Assembly (NCBI GenBank): GCA_030691505.1
Contig: JAUYEG010000163.1
Location: 21,630-85,629, forward strand
DNA length: 64,000 nt
Reading direction: 5' to 3'
Source of the DNA: Bacillota bacterium
GTDB taxonomy: Bacteria > Bacillota > Sulfobacillia > JAUYEG01
The position numbers were made by a program, and so were the translations under genes. The notes under the pieces are model-generated. The model was not told the origin of the DNA. It worked only from the letters and a program-made list of their open reading frames with translations, and did not search any database. How positions within the stretch are numbered: position 1 is the stretch's first letter; each line of letters begins with the position of its first letter. Shown piece by piece: positions 8,048 to 16,989 of this stretch.

Positions 8048-9412
8048 CTAGCGCTGTTCGAGCACGGTCCCCTGATAGTAGTAGGTCAGGATGCGGTCAT
8101 ATGTCCAACCCTGCAGGGCGAGCGCTTGGGCCCCGTACTGGGACATCCCCACCCCGTGGCCCCATCCCCGGCCGGAGAACTCGACAGAGCCGACGACGAC
8201 TCCCTTATGCAGTACCGCGTAGTTGGATGGCCGGTACAGCAATTCGTCGACGCCGCGGGCGTAGGACTGCCCTACTTTCTTGACCAGGGAGGAAGGGTCA
8301 GACGAGTCAGCTCCGGCCACAACGACCTGGTCGCCGTACGGGATGTACGCGACCACATCGGATAAACCGCCGGCAACCAAGGATACTTCGAACCAACCGC
8401 TCTGAAGCCCGAGGAATCTCCGGGAGTCCTCGCCGCGCAGCGTTACGGAACCCGTCGTTCCGATATAGGTCATACTCAGCGTGCGCCCGGAGACGCCCTT
8501 CTCGTCTGAAGGAATGATGGAAACGAGCTGCCCGATCGGGAATCCGGCGGTCGCGAGCTTGGCCGACACCTCGGCCGGAGTCATGGTGCGCTCCCAGGCA
8601 TACTTGGGGGAATCCTGGTCAAAATCGGGCACGCCCCGCAGGTACGGCCGGTAAGACATCCAGACGTTCTCACTGTGCTCCGTGTGGCCGCCGGATGACG
8701 CGTGGTAAAAGGCGGAAATCGGCTGGCCCCCGTATGTCACCACCTGGCCGCGCGTGGCACGGACGGCCGCGGACGCTGCCGGGTCCTCCGAGCTGTGCCC
8801 GCCGTAAACCTGAGACTCGGTGGTCGCCAGCAGGTCGTATGGGGCACCAGCGGCCAGCATGCCGGTTATCTGGGAGACGGCGTAGCTACGGGCGGCAACC
8901 GCCTGCGCCTTGAGCGCCTCGGTGGGCCATATGGGGGGCATCTCCCGCGGCACGACCCCCAGCAGGTAGTCTTCGAGGGCCACCCGGTTGACCACCACGA
9001 GCTTGCCGTCATCACCGAGCAGGAGGTCAAGCTCGCCGCGATAGCTTCGGGAGCCCACCGTGACCAGGCCGGCGTAGCCCGGCGCAATACGTAGCCGGAG
9101 CGGAGCGCTGAAAGGACCGTGGTCTCCCAGTGCGATCATCCCGAGCGTCGTGCGAAGGCGGAGCGCGGCCGCGGCCTGGGCCGAATATAGAACCTGGCCC
9201 GAATACAGGGCCAGCACTTCATACGGGGCGGTCGCGCCCACGGTTGCCGTATCCTGCCCAAGAGCCACGGCCACCCTGGCCTCGGCAGGCAGCGGCGCCC
9301 CCGTGCTTGCCGCGGCGGCGAGCGGGCCCAGCACCCAAGACAGGGTCATGAACACGGTCAGTAACAGCGGCGCCAGACGGCGCGCGCGACGATTTGGATC
9401 AGTGGGCAGCAT
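8048..9412 (-). CDS. spoIID: SpoIID/LytB-family sporulation protein
   Basis: Secreted or membrane-anchored SpoIID-family protein, related to the peptidoglycan lytic transglycosylase of the engulfing mother cell. After a positively charged N-terminus comes a hydrophobic signal segment (about residues 10-38). The SpoIID domain has LEDYLLGVVPREMPPIWP, LKAQAVAARSYA, FYHASSGGHTE and the terminal GRGWGHGVGMSQYGAQALA. The start at 9412 has GGGGAGG seven bases upstream and is better than an in-frame ATG 11 codons earlier; it gives 454 residues. It sits between queA and the rsgI-sigI pair. It could be a paralogue rather than the spoIID of the spoIIID locus. Confidence 0.88.
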   Translation of the reverse strand: MLPTDPNRRARRLAPLLLTVFMTLSWVLGPLAAAASTGAPLPAEARVAVALGQDTATVGATAPYEVLALYSGQVLYSAQAAAALRLRTTLGMIALGDHGPFSAPLRLRIAPGYAGLVTVGSRSYRGELDLLLGDDGKLVVVNRVALEDYLLGVVPREMPPIWPTEALKAQAVAARSYAVSQITGMLAAGAPYDLLATTESQVYGGHSSEDPAASAAVRATRGQVVTYGGQPISAFYHASSGGHTEHSENVWMSYRPYLRGVPDFDQDSPKYAWERTMTPAEVSAKLATAGFPIGQLVSIIPSDEKGVSGRTLSMTYIGTTGSVTLRGEDSRRFLGLQSGWFEVSLVAGGLSDVVAYIPYGDQVVVAGADSSDPSSLVKKVGQSYARGVDELLYRPSNYAVLHKGVVVGSVEFSGRGWGHGVGMSQYGAQALALQGWTYDRILTYYYQGTVLEQR

Positions 9413-9497
9413 GACCGACCTCCCCGGAAAGGCTGGCATGGGCATACGGCCGGCGGGCTCGCCCGCCGCGGACGGGGGCGTGGCCGGATCGTGATGA

Positions 9498-10685
9498 TCA
9501 GCGGTCCTTCTTCTCGGCTCGCTTGGTGGCTCGGCCCATTTCGTCGTCCCCGAGGATCTGCCTAAGACGGTCGATCACCTCGACAGCCCTCTGTTTCGCC
9601 TCATTGGCGCCCCTTCCTTTGACGACCGGGAAGGTCCCGAGCTCTGTTGGACCTGAACCCTGCTGGCCGGGCGCCGTGCCGACTCCCGGCTTTGCGCCGG
9701 AGCCAGGCTGGTCCGCAGGCGGGACGGCGCCTGTTCCCGGCGTCTCAGGACCGGAAGGCGTCCCGCCTGGGTCGCCGCTTGCCGCGGGTGTGCGGGCGGA
9801 ATTGGCCTTGGCCTCATGCCGTCGCCAGGTTTCCTCAAGATGATCGTCCTTCGCGGCGCGGGCGAGGATCTCGCCGGGCTTAAGGCCGGCCGCCGTGATA
9901 ACCTTTAGCAGATCGGACGTGAGGGCATCGCTGACCCGCACGTCGGCTCCGGCATCCAGCGCCGCCAAAAGCACGACGTACTTGCCGGGAGTCAGTCCCG
10001 AATCACGGGCCGCCGTCGCGACAACCGCGGGCACGGAAATCACCGCGCTGGGAAGCGCCGAAGTTTCGCGCCCGGCTGCCTGCGCCAGATGCCCCACCGC
10101 GGTAGCGCGGACTTCCTCCAGGCGGGCCAGGAAGCCCTCGCTCAGCACCTCGCCCTGGACCAGGGGGCTGGCGCCGATGATCAGCCAGCGCTCCTCGTCC
10201 GAACCGGCAACCGACGCCGACGCCTTGTCCGCAAGGCGCAGCAGAAACTCCCCAAGGGGCTGGCGTGCCGGCGTCAGCCCGTCGAGCAGCAGTTCACCCG
10301 CCTCATCGGCAGCCTGGGCGTAGACGACGCGCAACACCGAGTTGACGTACACGTTGACGCCAGGATTGATGTCCACCGAGACCATCGCCACCGCGGGCAG
10401 AGGGGTGAAGTACATCGACACGGTTGCGATGAGCAGGGCGAGAAGAAGTCCGGTCGCCACCGCAGCCGAAAGCCGCAGGCCCCGGGCGAACGCCGAGGAG
10501 GGCATCGCCAGGCCCTCGAGCAGGGCTATCTCGTCGCCGGGCCGCGCACCGGTAAACGGCAGACGCAGCCGGTGCACCCTGCCGCCCGGTCCGATGACGG
10601 TGACCTGCCGGCCGCGCGCGCTGAGCACGAGCCCCCTCTGGGACTCCGGCGCGATCAAGCTGTCACCACGTCCAGTGCGCAGCAT
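9498..10685 (-). CDS. rsgI: RsgI-type anti-sigma factor, membrane protein
   Basis: A 395-residue bitopic membrane protein. The N-terminal 60 residues form an RsgI-type anti-sigma domain (RGLVLSARGRQVTVIGPGG) that faces the cytoplasm. One transmembrane helix follows at about residues 70-92. The extracytoplasmic part begins with SVDINPGVNVYVN, the signature found after the helix in RsgI proteins. The last 110 residues are rich in Pro, Gly and Thr and look unstructured; there is no carbohydrate-binding module like those of cellulolytic clostridia. It starts 3 bp after sigI, the standard sigI-rsgI arrangement, and would hold SigI inactive at the membrane. Confidence 0.85.
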   Translation of the reverse strand: MLRTGRGDSLIAPESQRGLVLSARGRQVTVIGPGGRVHRLRLPFTGARPGDEIALLEGLAMPSSAFARGLRLSAAVATGLLLALLIATVSMYFTPLPAVAMVSVDINPGVNVYVNSVLRVVYAQAADEAGELLLDGLTPARQPLGEFLLRLADKASASVAGSDEERWLIIGASPLVQGEVLSEGFLARLEEVRATAVGHLAQAAGRETSALPSAVISVPAVVATAARDSGLTPGKYVVLLAALDAGADVRVSDALTSDLLKVITAAGLKPGEILARAAKDDHLEETWRRHEAKANSARTPAASGDPGGTPSGPETPGTGAVPPADQPGSGAKPGVGTAPGQQGSGPTELGTFPVVKGRGANEAKQRAVEVIDRLRQILGDDEMGRATKRAEKKDR

Positions 10686-10688
10686 GAC

Positions 10689-11420
10689 TTACTCCCCCGC
10701 TTGCCCCGGCCCCGGCTCCAGATACCCGGCCAGGTACTCATAGTCCCCCATCAGTATCAGGGACAGGGCAATGATGTATTTCCGGTGGCGCTCAAGGCTC
10801 TTGCGGCCAAGGCGCGCCCGCTCGACCAGTTCGCGCAACGGAAGCCGACGGCGCTCACGTAGGTACTCGCGCATCACCTGGTTCGCGGCGAGCATGCGCG
10901 CCGCCTCAAGACAGTTGGCGCGGGCATCGCGGTGGCTCGGCGCCGACCGGACCAGGTCTTCAAACGTCACCCCGTACTGCCGCAGCTCGTCGCTGAACAT
11001 CAGCACCTCATGCTGCCTCAGCTGAGACTCCTGATGCTCCCGCACCGCAAGCTCGGTGATCGCCAACTGGACCGGGGGCGCCCGTCCGGCCCGGTCGTCG
11101 TCATCCTGGTCGTTTCCGGCGACCATGAACCCCGCCAGCAACTCACGGCCCTCGCGCGACTGTCGCCGCATGTAGTCGATCGTCCGCCGCCGCACCACTT
11201 CGCGGGCAAAGGCAGGGAATACTCCCAGCTCCGGCCGGAAGCTCCTGGCGGCTTCGTCCAGAGCCAGGAGCGCCACAGTGCTCAGGTCATCCTGCCCGAG
11301 ACGCACGAACCTGCCGCTGACCCGTGACGCCACGCTCATTGCGAAGGGGGCGTATGCTGAAAGCAACTCGTCCCGCGCTCCGGCGTCGCCCCGCCGAACT
11401 TGGACGAGGAGGTAGTGCAG
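10689..11420 (-). CDS. sigI: RNA polymerase sigma factor SigI
   Basis: SigI-family alternative sigma factor. The N-terminal sigma-70 region 2 includes RVSGRFVRLGQDDLSTVALL, ALDEAARSFRPELGVFPAFA and RRTIDYMRRQSR. The C-terminal half carries the SigI-specific DNA-binding domain (RERRRLPLRELVERARLGRK, then HRKYIIALSLILMGDYEYL). The first ordinary start is TTG at 11366, but homology continues upstream in frame (LVQVRRGDAGARDE matches the family N-terminus). No ATG, GTG or TTG exists there before an in-frame TAG near 11475. I therefore extend to a CTG at 11420; the true start is uncertain. It is coupled to rsgI downstream. Confidence 0.8.
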   Translation of the reverse strand: MHYLLVQVRRGDAGARDELLSAYAPFAMSVASRVSGRFVRLGQDDLSTVALLALDEAARSFRPELGVFPAFAREVVRRRTIDYMRRQSREGRELLAGFMVAGNDQDDDDRAGRAPPVQLAITELAVREHQESQLRQHEVLMFSDELRQYGVTFEDLVRSAPSHRDARANCLEAARMLAANQVMREYLRERRRLPLRELVERARLGRKSLERHRKYIIALSLILMGDYEYLAGYLEPGPGQAGE

Positions 11421-11538
11421 GCGTCCGGTCCCGCCGGCGCCACCGGTGTCAAAGCCTCCATGACGGGGCAGCAGATCCTAACACTCCATCCTGGCTAGAG
11501 CTTTCGACAGAGACGGGGCTCTTTCGGGGGCAGGGCTG

Positions 11539-11769
11539 CTATAGCCTTCGCAGCACACTGAGCAGCATCGTCAGCACAACGCTGACCAGAATGCTGCTTA
11601 CCAGTGGTATCCGGATCGTCAGCCCCTCGCGCTCGATTGCGATATCTCCGGGGAGCCGTCCGAACCAGCGGAGAAAGCCCCCGGATGTCGGGAGCAGCAG
11701 GCCCAGGAGAATGAGCGCCAGGCTGATCCCCAGCAACAGAACACCAAGTCGCAGCAATCCGTCTTTCAC
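11539..11769 (-). CDS. DUF2905 small membrane protein
   Basis: A 76-residue protein with two hydrophobic helices (about residues 8-27 and 54-74) around the segment GRLPGDIAIEREGLTIRIP, the hallmark of DUF2905. Family members are small membrane proteins of unknown function often found beside ruvB in Bacillota, as here. The start codon overlaps the queH stop, which suggests coupling. No function is proposed. Confidence 0.85.
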   Translation of the reverse strand: MKDGLLRLGVLLLGISLALILLGLLLPTSGGFLRWFGRLPGDIAIEREGLTIRIPLVSSILVSVVLTMLLSVLRRL

Positions 11770-12365
11770 GAGCGGCCCTCCCGCACAGGGCGCTTGTCCC
11801 CTGGCGCGTAGCGTTCAAACTCGCTAAACACGCAGCCGCAATAGCCTTGGTGGTAAAGCCCCAGGGCTCTCGATTCAACCCTGCCTTGTCTGAAGCCTGC
11901 TCGCCAATCCTGGTAAACAAAGGATAGCCCACATTCTGCGGCAACCTGCCGGGCCACGGCTGCCAGCCGCTCGTGCTGCTGGTACGGAGATACCAGCAGA
12001 GTGGTCGAAATCGCCCCGAGCCCGATCTCCTGTGCCTTCCGCGCCGTTGCCTCGAGGCGTATCCGATAGCATTCGGAGCATCGCTCGGGGCCCGCCCCGA
12101 ACGGCAGGACGCGCGTGAGGTAGTCCCGAAGCGCGTAGTCGTCACGCACCTCGAGCGGCAGGCCGACGGCTGCCGCCATCGCACGGCAGGACTGCAGGCG
12201 CAGCATGTACTCGCGGTAGGGGTGGACGTTGGGGTTGTACCAGAAGCCGACCGGCCGGCTGCCGGCCTCCCGCAGCTGGCGCACCGGCCACGTCGCGCAG
12301 GGCCCGCAGCATATGTGCAGCAGCACTTCACCGGGAATGACCGGCGATGGTGCGGGCTCAGGCAA
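11766..12365 (-). CDS. queH: Epoxyqueuosine reductase QueH
   Basis: QueH (DUF208, 199 aa) reduces epoxyqueuosine-tRNA to queuosine-tRNA without the cobalamin used by QueG. It begins with the paired-cysteine motif [11 protein letters not shown], followed by [18 protein letters not shown] second cysteine pair, [14 protein letters not shown], and the [12 protein letters not shown] segment also match the family; the four cysteines bind the iron-sulfur and iron centres. It overlaps the end of ruvB by 8 bp and is followed by DUF2905. It finishes the pathway begun by queA and tgt in the same cluster. Confidence 0.93.
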   Translation of the reverse strand: MPEPAPSPVIPGEVLLHICCGPCATWPVRQLREAGSRPVGFWYNPNVHPYREYMLRLQSCRAMAAAVGLPLEVRDDYALRDYLTRVLPFGAGPERCSECYRIRLEATARKAQEIGLGAISTTLLVSPYQQHERLAAVARQVAAECGLSFVYQDWRAGFRQGRVESRALGLYHQGYCGCVFSEFERYAPGDKRPVREGRS

Positions 12366-13398
12366 ACAGGGTCCTCCCTTCCGGGGGGCAAAGCCCGAGA
12401 TGACGGTACGCAGCCGGGCTCACCAACCGGCCGCGCGGCGTCCGCTGGATAAAGCCAAGCTGCATGAGGTATGGTTCGTAGACATCCTCGATCGTATCCG
12501 GTTCCTCTCCCACAGCGGCCGCGATGGTCTCGACTCCGACCGGCCCGCCACCGAACTTCTCTGCCACCGCCCGTAGAATCATCCGGTCCACCTGGTCAAG
12601 CCCCAGGTCGTCGACGCCCAGCATGCGAAGCGCCTCGTCCGCCACGGGCCGGGTGACCGTGCCGTCGGCGCGTACCTGGGCGTAGTCCCTGACCCGTTTG
12701 AGCAGCCGGTTGGCGACACGCGGCGTCCCGCGGCCGCGCCGGGCGATTTCAAGAGCGCCGGCCGCGTCAAGCGGCACAGCCAGGAGGCGGGCCGCCCGCA
12801 CCACGATCCGTTCAAGCTGGTCTTCAGAGTAGAAATCGAGCCGGCTGACCACGCCGAACCGGTCCCGCAGCGGCGAGGTCAGCAGGCCGGTCCGTGTGGT
12901 GGCGCCGATGAGGGTGAACCGCGGCAACTCGAGGCGGATCGATTTGGCGCTCGGCCCCTTGCCGAGGATGATGTCCAAGGCGTAGTCCTCCATCGCCGGG
13001 TAGAGGATCTCCTCGACCGTGTGGGTGAGACGGTGGATCTCGTCAATGAAAAGCACATCTCTGTCTGCGAGGTTGGTCAGCAGCGCGGCCAGATCGCCCG
13101 GACGTTCGATCGCGGGCCCGGAGGTAATCCTCAGGCCGACCCCCAGCTCGCCCGCGATGATGTGCGCCAGCGTGGTCTTGCCCAGTCCCGGCGGCCCCGA
13201 GAGCAACACGTGGTCCAGGGCCTCGCCGCGCTGGCGGGCCGCCTCGATGAACACCCGGAAGCGCTGCACGGTCTGCTCCTGGCCCACGAACTCGTCGAGA
13301 GCACGCGGCCGCAGGCTCAGATCCAGCGGGCGGTCCTCTTCCCGGCGGCGGCCGGATACCACCCTCTCTATCTCAGGGAGCTGTCCTTGGCTGCTCAT
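12358..13398 (-). CDS. ruvB: Holliday junction branch migration helicase RuvB
   Basis: RuvB AAA+ motor (346 aa) that drives branch migration with RuvA. Features in order: [14 protein letters not shown], Walker [14 protein letters not shown], Walker B FIDEIHRL, sensor [16 protein letters not shown], and a C-terminal winged helix ([16 protein letters not shown], ending RTPRGR). The start at 13398 has GAAAGGAAC upstream and is preferred over an in-frame ATG 12 codons earlier. It follows ruvA by 22 bp. Confidence 0.97.
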   Translation of the reverse strand: MSSQGQLPEIERVVSGRRREEDRPLDLSLRPRALDEFVGQEQTVQRFRVFIEAARQRGEALDHVLLSGPPGLGKTTLAHIIAGELGVGLRITSGPAIERPGDLAALLTNLADRDVLFIDEIHRLTHTVEEILYPAMEDYALDIILGKGPSAKSIRLELPRFTLIGATTRTGLLTSPLRDRFGVVSRLDFYSEDQLERIVVRAARLLAVPLDAAGALEIARRGRGTPRVANRLLKRVRDYAQVRADGTVTRPVADEALRMLGVDDLGLDQVDRMILRAVAEKFGGGPVGVETIAAAVGEEPDTIEDVYEPYLMQLGFIQRTPRGRLVSPAAYRHLGLCPPEGRTLFA

Positions 13399-13420
13399 CG
13401 TGTTCCTTTCGTCCGGCACT

Positions 13421-14038
13421 TTATTTTGCCGCAAGGTACCGCAGCGCTCTGCGGATCAGTTGCTCGGGGCCCAGGTCCGGCGGCGCGCCCCCGTCCCGCG
13501 CAACCGCCTCAACCGCCAGCACTGCTTCAGCCCTGCTGTATCCCAGCGTTTGAAGGGCCTGTACCGCCTGGCCGATCGGCCCCGCCGCCGGGTCGCCGAC
13601 CCCTGCAGAAAGCCGGAGGTCCTCCGCGCCGGCGGGAAGCGAAACCTTGTCCTTGAGCTCCAGAACCATGCGCTCGGCGGTCTTGCGCCCGATTCCGGGA
13701 ATCCGCCGCAGGGCCTCCACGTCCTGGAGAGCCAGCGCCTCGAGCAGCGCGGCCGGGGTCGCCGCCGAAAGAGCCGATAACGCCAGTTTGGGGCCCACCC
13801 CGCTCACCCGGAGCAGCAGGTCAAACACCTCGGCCTCCGGCGCGGTGGCAAAGCCGTATAGCCCCGGCCCGTCCTCACGCCAAACAAGCCTCGTCTCAAG
13901 CCGGCACGGCTGGCCGATGTCCGGGAGGCGGCAGCGCGTGGAGAGAGGCACCAAGACGCGGAAACCCATTCCGGAGACGGCTAGGACGGCCCATTCAGCG
14001 CCCGCCGCGCTGAGCTTCCCTTCCAGAAAGACGATCAT
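13421..14038 (-). CDS. ruvA: Holliday junction DNA-binding protein RuvA
   Basis: RuvA (205 aa) with the canonical N-terminus MIVFLEGKL, an OB fold, two helix-hairpin-helix motifs ([19 protein letters not shown] and [20 protein letters not shown]), and the C-terminal RuvB-interacting helix domain ([19 protein letters not shown]). The ATG at 14038 overlaps the TGA of ruvC in an ATGA junction, so the two genes are translationally coupled. The reading frame continues 22 codons upstream but that part is inside ruvC. Confidence 0.97.
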   Translation of the reverse strand: MIVFLEGKLSAAGAEWAVLAVSGMGFRVLVPLSTRCRLPDIGQPCRLETRLVWREDGPGLYGFATAPEAEVFDLLLRVSGVGPKLALSALSAATPAALLEALALQDVEALRRIPGIGRKTAERMVLELKDKVSLPAGAEDLRLSAGVGDPAAGPIGQAVQALQTLGYSRAEAVLAVEAVARDGGAPPDLGPEQLIRRALRYLAAK

Positions 14039-14556
14039 GGCAGGACGGCCGCGGCGCCTGTCCTGCCGGACAGCAGGGCCCGCAGCGGGGCCGAATGAAG
14101 ACAACAGGCCGCGATTGCGAGCGCGTCCGCAGCATCGTCCGGCCGGGGAAGGCCCGGCAAACCGTAGAGGGCCTTGACCATTGCCTGAACCTGTTGTTTG
14201 GAGGCCCCGCCGTAACCGGTTACGGCCTGCTTGACCTGGACGGGGGTGTACTCGCAGACCTCCAGGCCCAGGCGGGCCGCGGCGACCAGGGCCGCGCCGC
14301 GGGCCTGGCCGACGGCAAAGACATTGCGGGCACTGCGCCCGAAGAATAGCTGCTCCACCGCCATAACGGAGGGACGGTGGGCAGTGCCCAGATCCTCAAG
14401 CGCCCGGCAGATGGCACCGAGCCGCCCTGCGAGGGGCATTGTCGGGGGTGTGCGGACCACGCCGTATTCGACCGCCTCGAGCTGACCGTTCTTGCCCTGG
14501 CCGGCGATGGCAAAGCCCGTGGAAGCCACACCAGGGTCGATCCCCAGCACAAGCAC
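14035..14556 (-). CDS. ruvC: Holliday junction resolvase RuvC
   Basis: RuvC endonuclease, which cuts Holliday junctions. The catalytic acidic residues are visible: Asp in VLGIDPGVASTG, Glu in AVEQLFFG, and Asp-Asp in PDDAADALAIA. The start is placed at GTG 14556, preceded by GGGTGAGG and giving the typical N-terminus (M)LVLGIDPG. GTG 14550 has even better spacing, and an ATG at 14586 is possible but has no ribosome-binding site. The stop overlaps the ruvA start. Confidence 0.95.
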   Translation of the reverse strand: MLVLGIDPGVASTGFAIAGQGKNGQLEAVEYGVVRTPPTMPLAGRLGAICRALEDLGTAHRPSVMAVEQLFFGRSARNVFAVGQARGAALVAAARLGLEVCEYTPVQVKQAVTGYGGASKQQVQAMVKALYGLPGLPRPDDAADALAIAACCLHSAPLRALLSGRTGAAAVLP

Positions 14557-14633
14557 GGCCTCACCCCCCCCAGTTGGCGGTGTCATTAGGAACCGAGCGA
14601 GGAGTTCTGCGGGTGGGGTGTGTTTGTCCTGCC

Positions 14634-15275
14634 CTAGTCGGGCAGGCCCTCCAGGTAGCGTTCGACTGACTGGTCGCCGCGAACCACGATCCCGGCGCCA
14701 AGCCTGTCCCGGTCCGCGGCCGGCAGGACATCGAGGGAGATGCCGGTCACTCTTAGCAGCAGCAATCCGGTGACCGGGCGTCCATAGAAAACCGCGATCT
14801 TGCCGTCGAGGGCGCCGAGCGTGCGGTATTCAGCCATCTCCGGACAAAGGCCCGGCACAACCCGGTGGACCTCAACTTCGGAGGCGCCGAACGAGTCTAG
14901 TTGCCATTCGGTGAGCCGGCCGGCAAGCTCGCCTTCGTCAAGGCCGGCGAGATCCTCACCTGCCGGGGCCGACCGGCGCTCCGTGCACCCGCAGCCGGAA
15001 TAGGACGTGACGTAGGTCAACAGGGTCCGGTCTGTGGTTCGGACCTGCAGCAGGTCAACCGTTCCGGGAAGGTCGCCAAGTTGCCGCTGCCCCGGCGCCG
15101 GTTCCTCGGTCCGTGGAACGACGGGGCCGGGCAGGGTGCCGAGCGCGGCGCCCACCGTGAAGCCGATCAGGAACAGCGCCAGTAACAGCAGGACAACAAG
15201 CGCGGGCACCGTTGCCCGCGGAAGCCGTGTGCCGATCCAGCGGAGCGATCGCCGGTGTGAGGACACCGCAACCAA
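14634..15275 (-). CDS. bofC: BofC-like forespore protein
   Basis: A 213-residue protein with a basic N-terminus, one membrane or signal helix (about residues 24-46) and a C-terminal domain containing VVPGLCPEMAEYRTLG, DGKIAVFYGRPV and LLLRVTGIS, which resembles the BofC C-terminal domain. In Bacillus, BofC is a forespore-secreted modulator of the SpoIVB/SigK checkpoint and lies next to ruvA-ruvB-queA-tgt; the same neighbourhood here strengthens the call. The region between helix and domain has CGC and is not recognisable. A single-domain function outside SigK control is possible. Confidence 0.72.
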   Translation of the reverse strand: MVAVSSHRRSLRWIGTRLPRATVPALVVLLLLALFLIGFTVGAALGTLPGPVVPRTEEPAPGQRQLGDLPGTVDLLQVRTTDRTLLTYVTSYSGCGCTERRSAPAGEDLAGLDEGELAGRLTEWQLDSFGASEVEVHRVVPGLCPEMAEYRTLGALDGKIAVFYGRPVTGLLLLRVTGISLDVLPAADRDRLGAGIVVRGDQSVERYLEGLPD

Positions 15276-15344
15276 CCTCCTGACCGCGCAAGCGGGTCTT
15301 GTGACCCAAAAGCGCAGTCAGTCGGTTATTGTCCCCAAAGCCTG

Positions 15345-16118
15345 CTACGATATGCGGTCTGGCGCGGTGCCCGGCCGGGGCTCGGATGAGCCGGCAGGCT
15401 CGTGGTTGGTGTAGACAGCCTGAACGTCGTCGTGGTCCTCGAGCATGTCGACAAGGCGCTCGACTCGTTCCAGGTCATCCCCTCCCACGCTGACCGTGGA
15501 CTGGGGCAGACGGACAAGCTCGCTGTGCGAGACCGGCATTCCATTTTGCGCAAAGGCCGACTTGACGGGTTCAAGACCCGAGACGCTGGTGACCACGACA
15601 AAGGAGTCGCCTTCGTCGCGCACATCCTCAGCGCCAGCTTCGAGAGCGGTCATCGTCACCGCATCTTCATCCAGGTGCCGGCTCTCCCGGTCCAGCACCA
15701 GGAGCCCTTTCTTGGAGAAGAGCCAGGAAACGCAGCCAGCCTCCCCCAGGCTGCCGCCGTTGCGGGAGAAGAGGTAGCGCACGTCGGCCGCCGACCTCCT
15801 CGGGTTGTCGGTCGCGACCTCGACGAGGACGGCGACGCCGCCGGGGCCGTATCCCTCGTACAGCGACTCATCGTAATGCGCGCCGTCGAGCTCCCCTGCC
15901 GCCTTCTGAATCGCCCGCTGGATGTGGTCCATGGGCATGTTTGCCTCGCGCGCCTTGTCGATGGCCATCCTCAGCCGCAGGTTGCCGTCGGGGTTGGGCC
16001 CGCCCTGACGGGTTGCGACAATCAGCGCCCGGCCGAGCTTGGTGAACACCTTGCCCCGCTGGGCATCAACACGTGCCTTGTGGCGCTTGATGGTCGCCCA
16101 TTTCGAATGCCCTGACAC
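15345..16118 (-). CDS. yebC: YebC/PmpR family (TACO1-like) protein
   Basis: YebC-family cytosolic protein of about 257 residues. It starts with the canonical SGHSKWATIKRHKARVDAQR and contains LYEGYGPGGVAVLVEVATDN, NPRRSAADVRYLFSRNGG and GCVSWLF. Family members have been described as transcription regulators and, more recently, as translation factors that relieve ribosome stalling. GTG 16118 gives the canonical N-terminus; GTG 16127 is also possible, and both lie behind a GGGGGGG ribosome-binding site. yebC upstream of ruvC is a common order. Confidence 0.95.
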   Translation of the reverse strand: MSGHSKWATIKRHKARVDAQRGKVFTKLGRALIVATRQGGPNPDGNLRLRMAIDKAREANMPMDHIQRAIQKAAGELDGAHYDESLYEGYGPGGVAVLVEVATDNPRRSAADVRYLFSRNGGSLGEAGCVSWLFSKKGLLVLDRESRHLDEDAVTMTALEAGAEDVRDEGDSFVVVTSVSGLEPVKSAFAQNGMPVSHSELVRLPQSTVSVGGDDLERVERLVDMLEDHDDVQAVYTNHEPAGSSEPRPGTAPDRIS

Positions 16119-16203
16119 CTTGCGCACCCCCCCAAAACGCCGGGCGGCCGGGTGTCGTGGCCGTCCTCTAGAAGCTTAGCACAACCGCCGGAGTATTCCA
16201 GGG

Positions 16204-16989
16204 TCAGTGACGCGGAGTCGGCGGCAGCGCGCGCTTGTGGGCGCTCCTCCGGTGCATACGCTCCACCCGGTCCCGCAGCTCGGGACGGCCTGATCCGGAC
16301 GCCAGGTACTCGTCGAGCTCGGCGTAGGTCATCCCCATCTCGCCCTCGTCGGTTTGACCTTCCCACAGGCCAGCCGTGGGCGGCCGCTCGATGACCTGCG
16401 CGGGAATGCCGAGGACTGCGGCGACTGCACGCACCTCGCGCTTTAGCAGGTGGGCAATGGGCTGTATGTCGACCCCCGCGTCGCCGTACTTCGTGGCGTA
16501 GCCGACATATGTCTCGGCCCGGTTGCCCGTCCCCACCACAAGCAGGTTGTTAACGTTGGCGAAGTAATAGAGGGTCAGCATCCGCAGCCTCGGCTTCAGG
16601 TTGGCCTGGGCCAGCTTGACGATTTGGGCCGGCGTAGCCGCACCGCCCGCCTCGCCCACCGGTAGGCGGCTCGCTGCGTCGCTCAGCGCCCGGAGCATCT
16701 CGTCGTAGGGCCCGTCCAGGGCGACAGCGGCGGTCCGGATGCCTGTGGCGGCGGCGACGGCACGCGCGTCCTCAACATCGCGCCCGGCGCTATGACAGGG
16801 AAGTATCAACCCCAACGCCCTGTCGCCCACGGCCATGCGGCACAGCCCGGCGACCACCGCGGAATCAATCCCGCCGGATACGCCGACCACCGTGCCGTCC
16901 GCCCCGGCGGCCTCGACCTGCGCGGCGATCCACGAGGCCAGCCGGCCGGCCAGTGCCCGGGCCGCGTCATATGCAACACCCTGGTTCAC
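16204..16989 (-). CDS. nadE: NAD+ synthase, ammonia-dependent
   Basis: NadE (261 aa) amidates nicotinic acid adenine dinucleotide to NAD+. The PP-loop motif VGVSGGIDSAVVAGL lies near residue 37. NLKPRLRMLTLYYFAN, VVGTGNRAETYVGYATKYGD and the C-terminal RPPTAGLWEGQTDEGEMGM are typical. There is no glutaminase domain, so ammonia is the direct nitrogen donor. The start overlaps the end of larE by 4 bp. Linkage to larE is notable because the LarE product serves a cofactor made from the NadE substrate. Confidence 0.95.
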   Translation of the reverse strand: MNQGVAYDAARALAGRLASWIAAQVEAAGADGTVVGVSGGIDSAVVAGLCRMAVGDRALGLILPCHSAGRDVEDARAVAAATGIRTAAVALDGPYDEMLRALSDAASRLPVGEAGGAATPAQIVKLAQANLKPRLRMLTLYYFANVNNLLVVGTGNRAETYVGYATKYGDAGVDIQPIAHLLKREVRAVAAVLGIPAQVIERPPTAGLWEGQTDEGEMGMTYAELDEYLASGSGRPELRDRVERMHRRSAHKRALPPTPRH

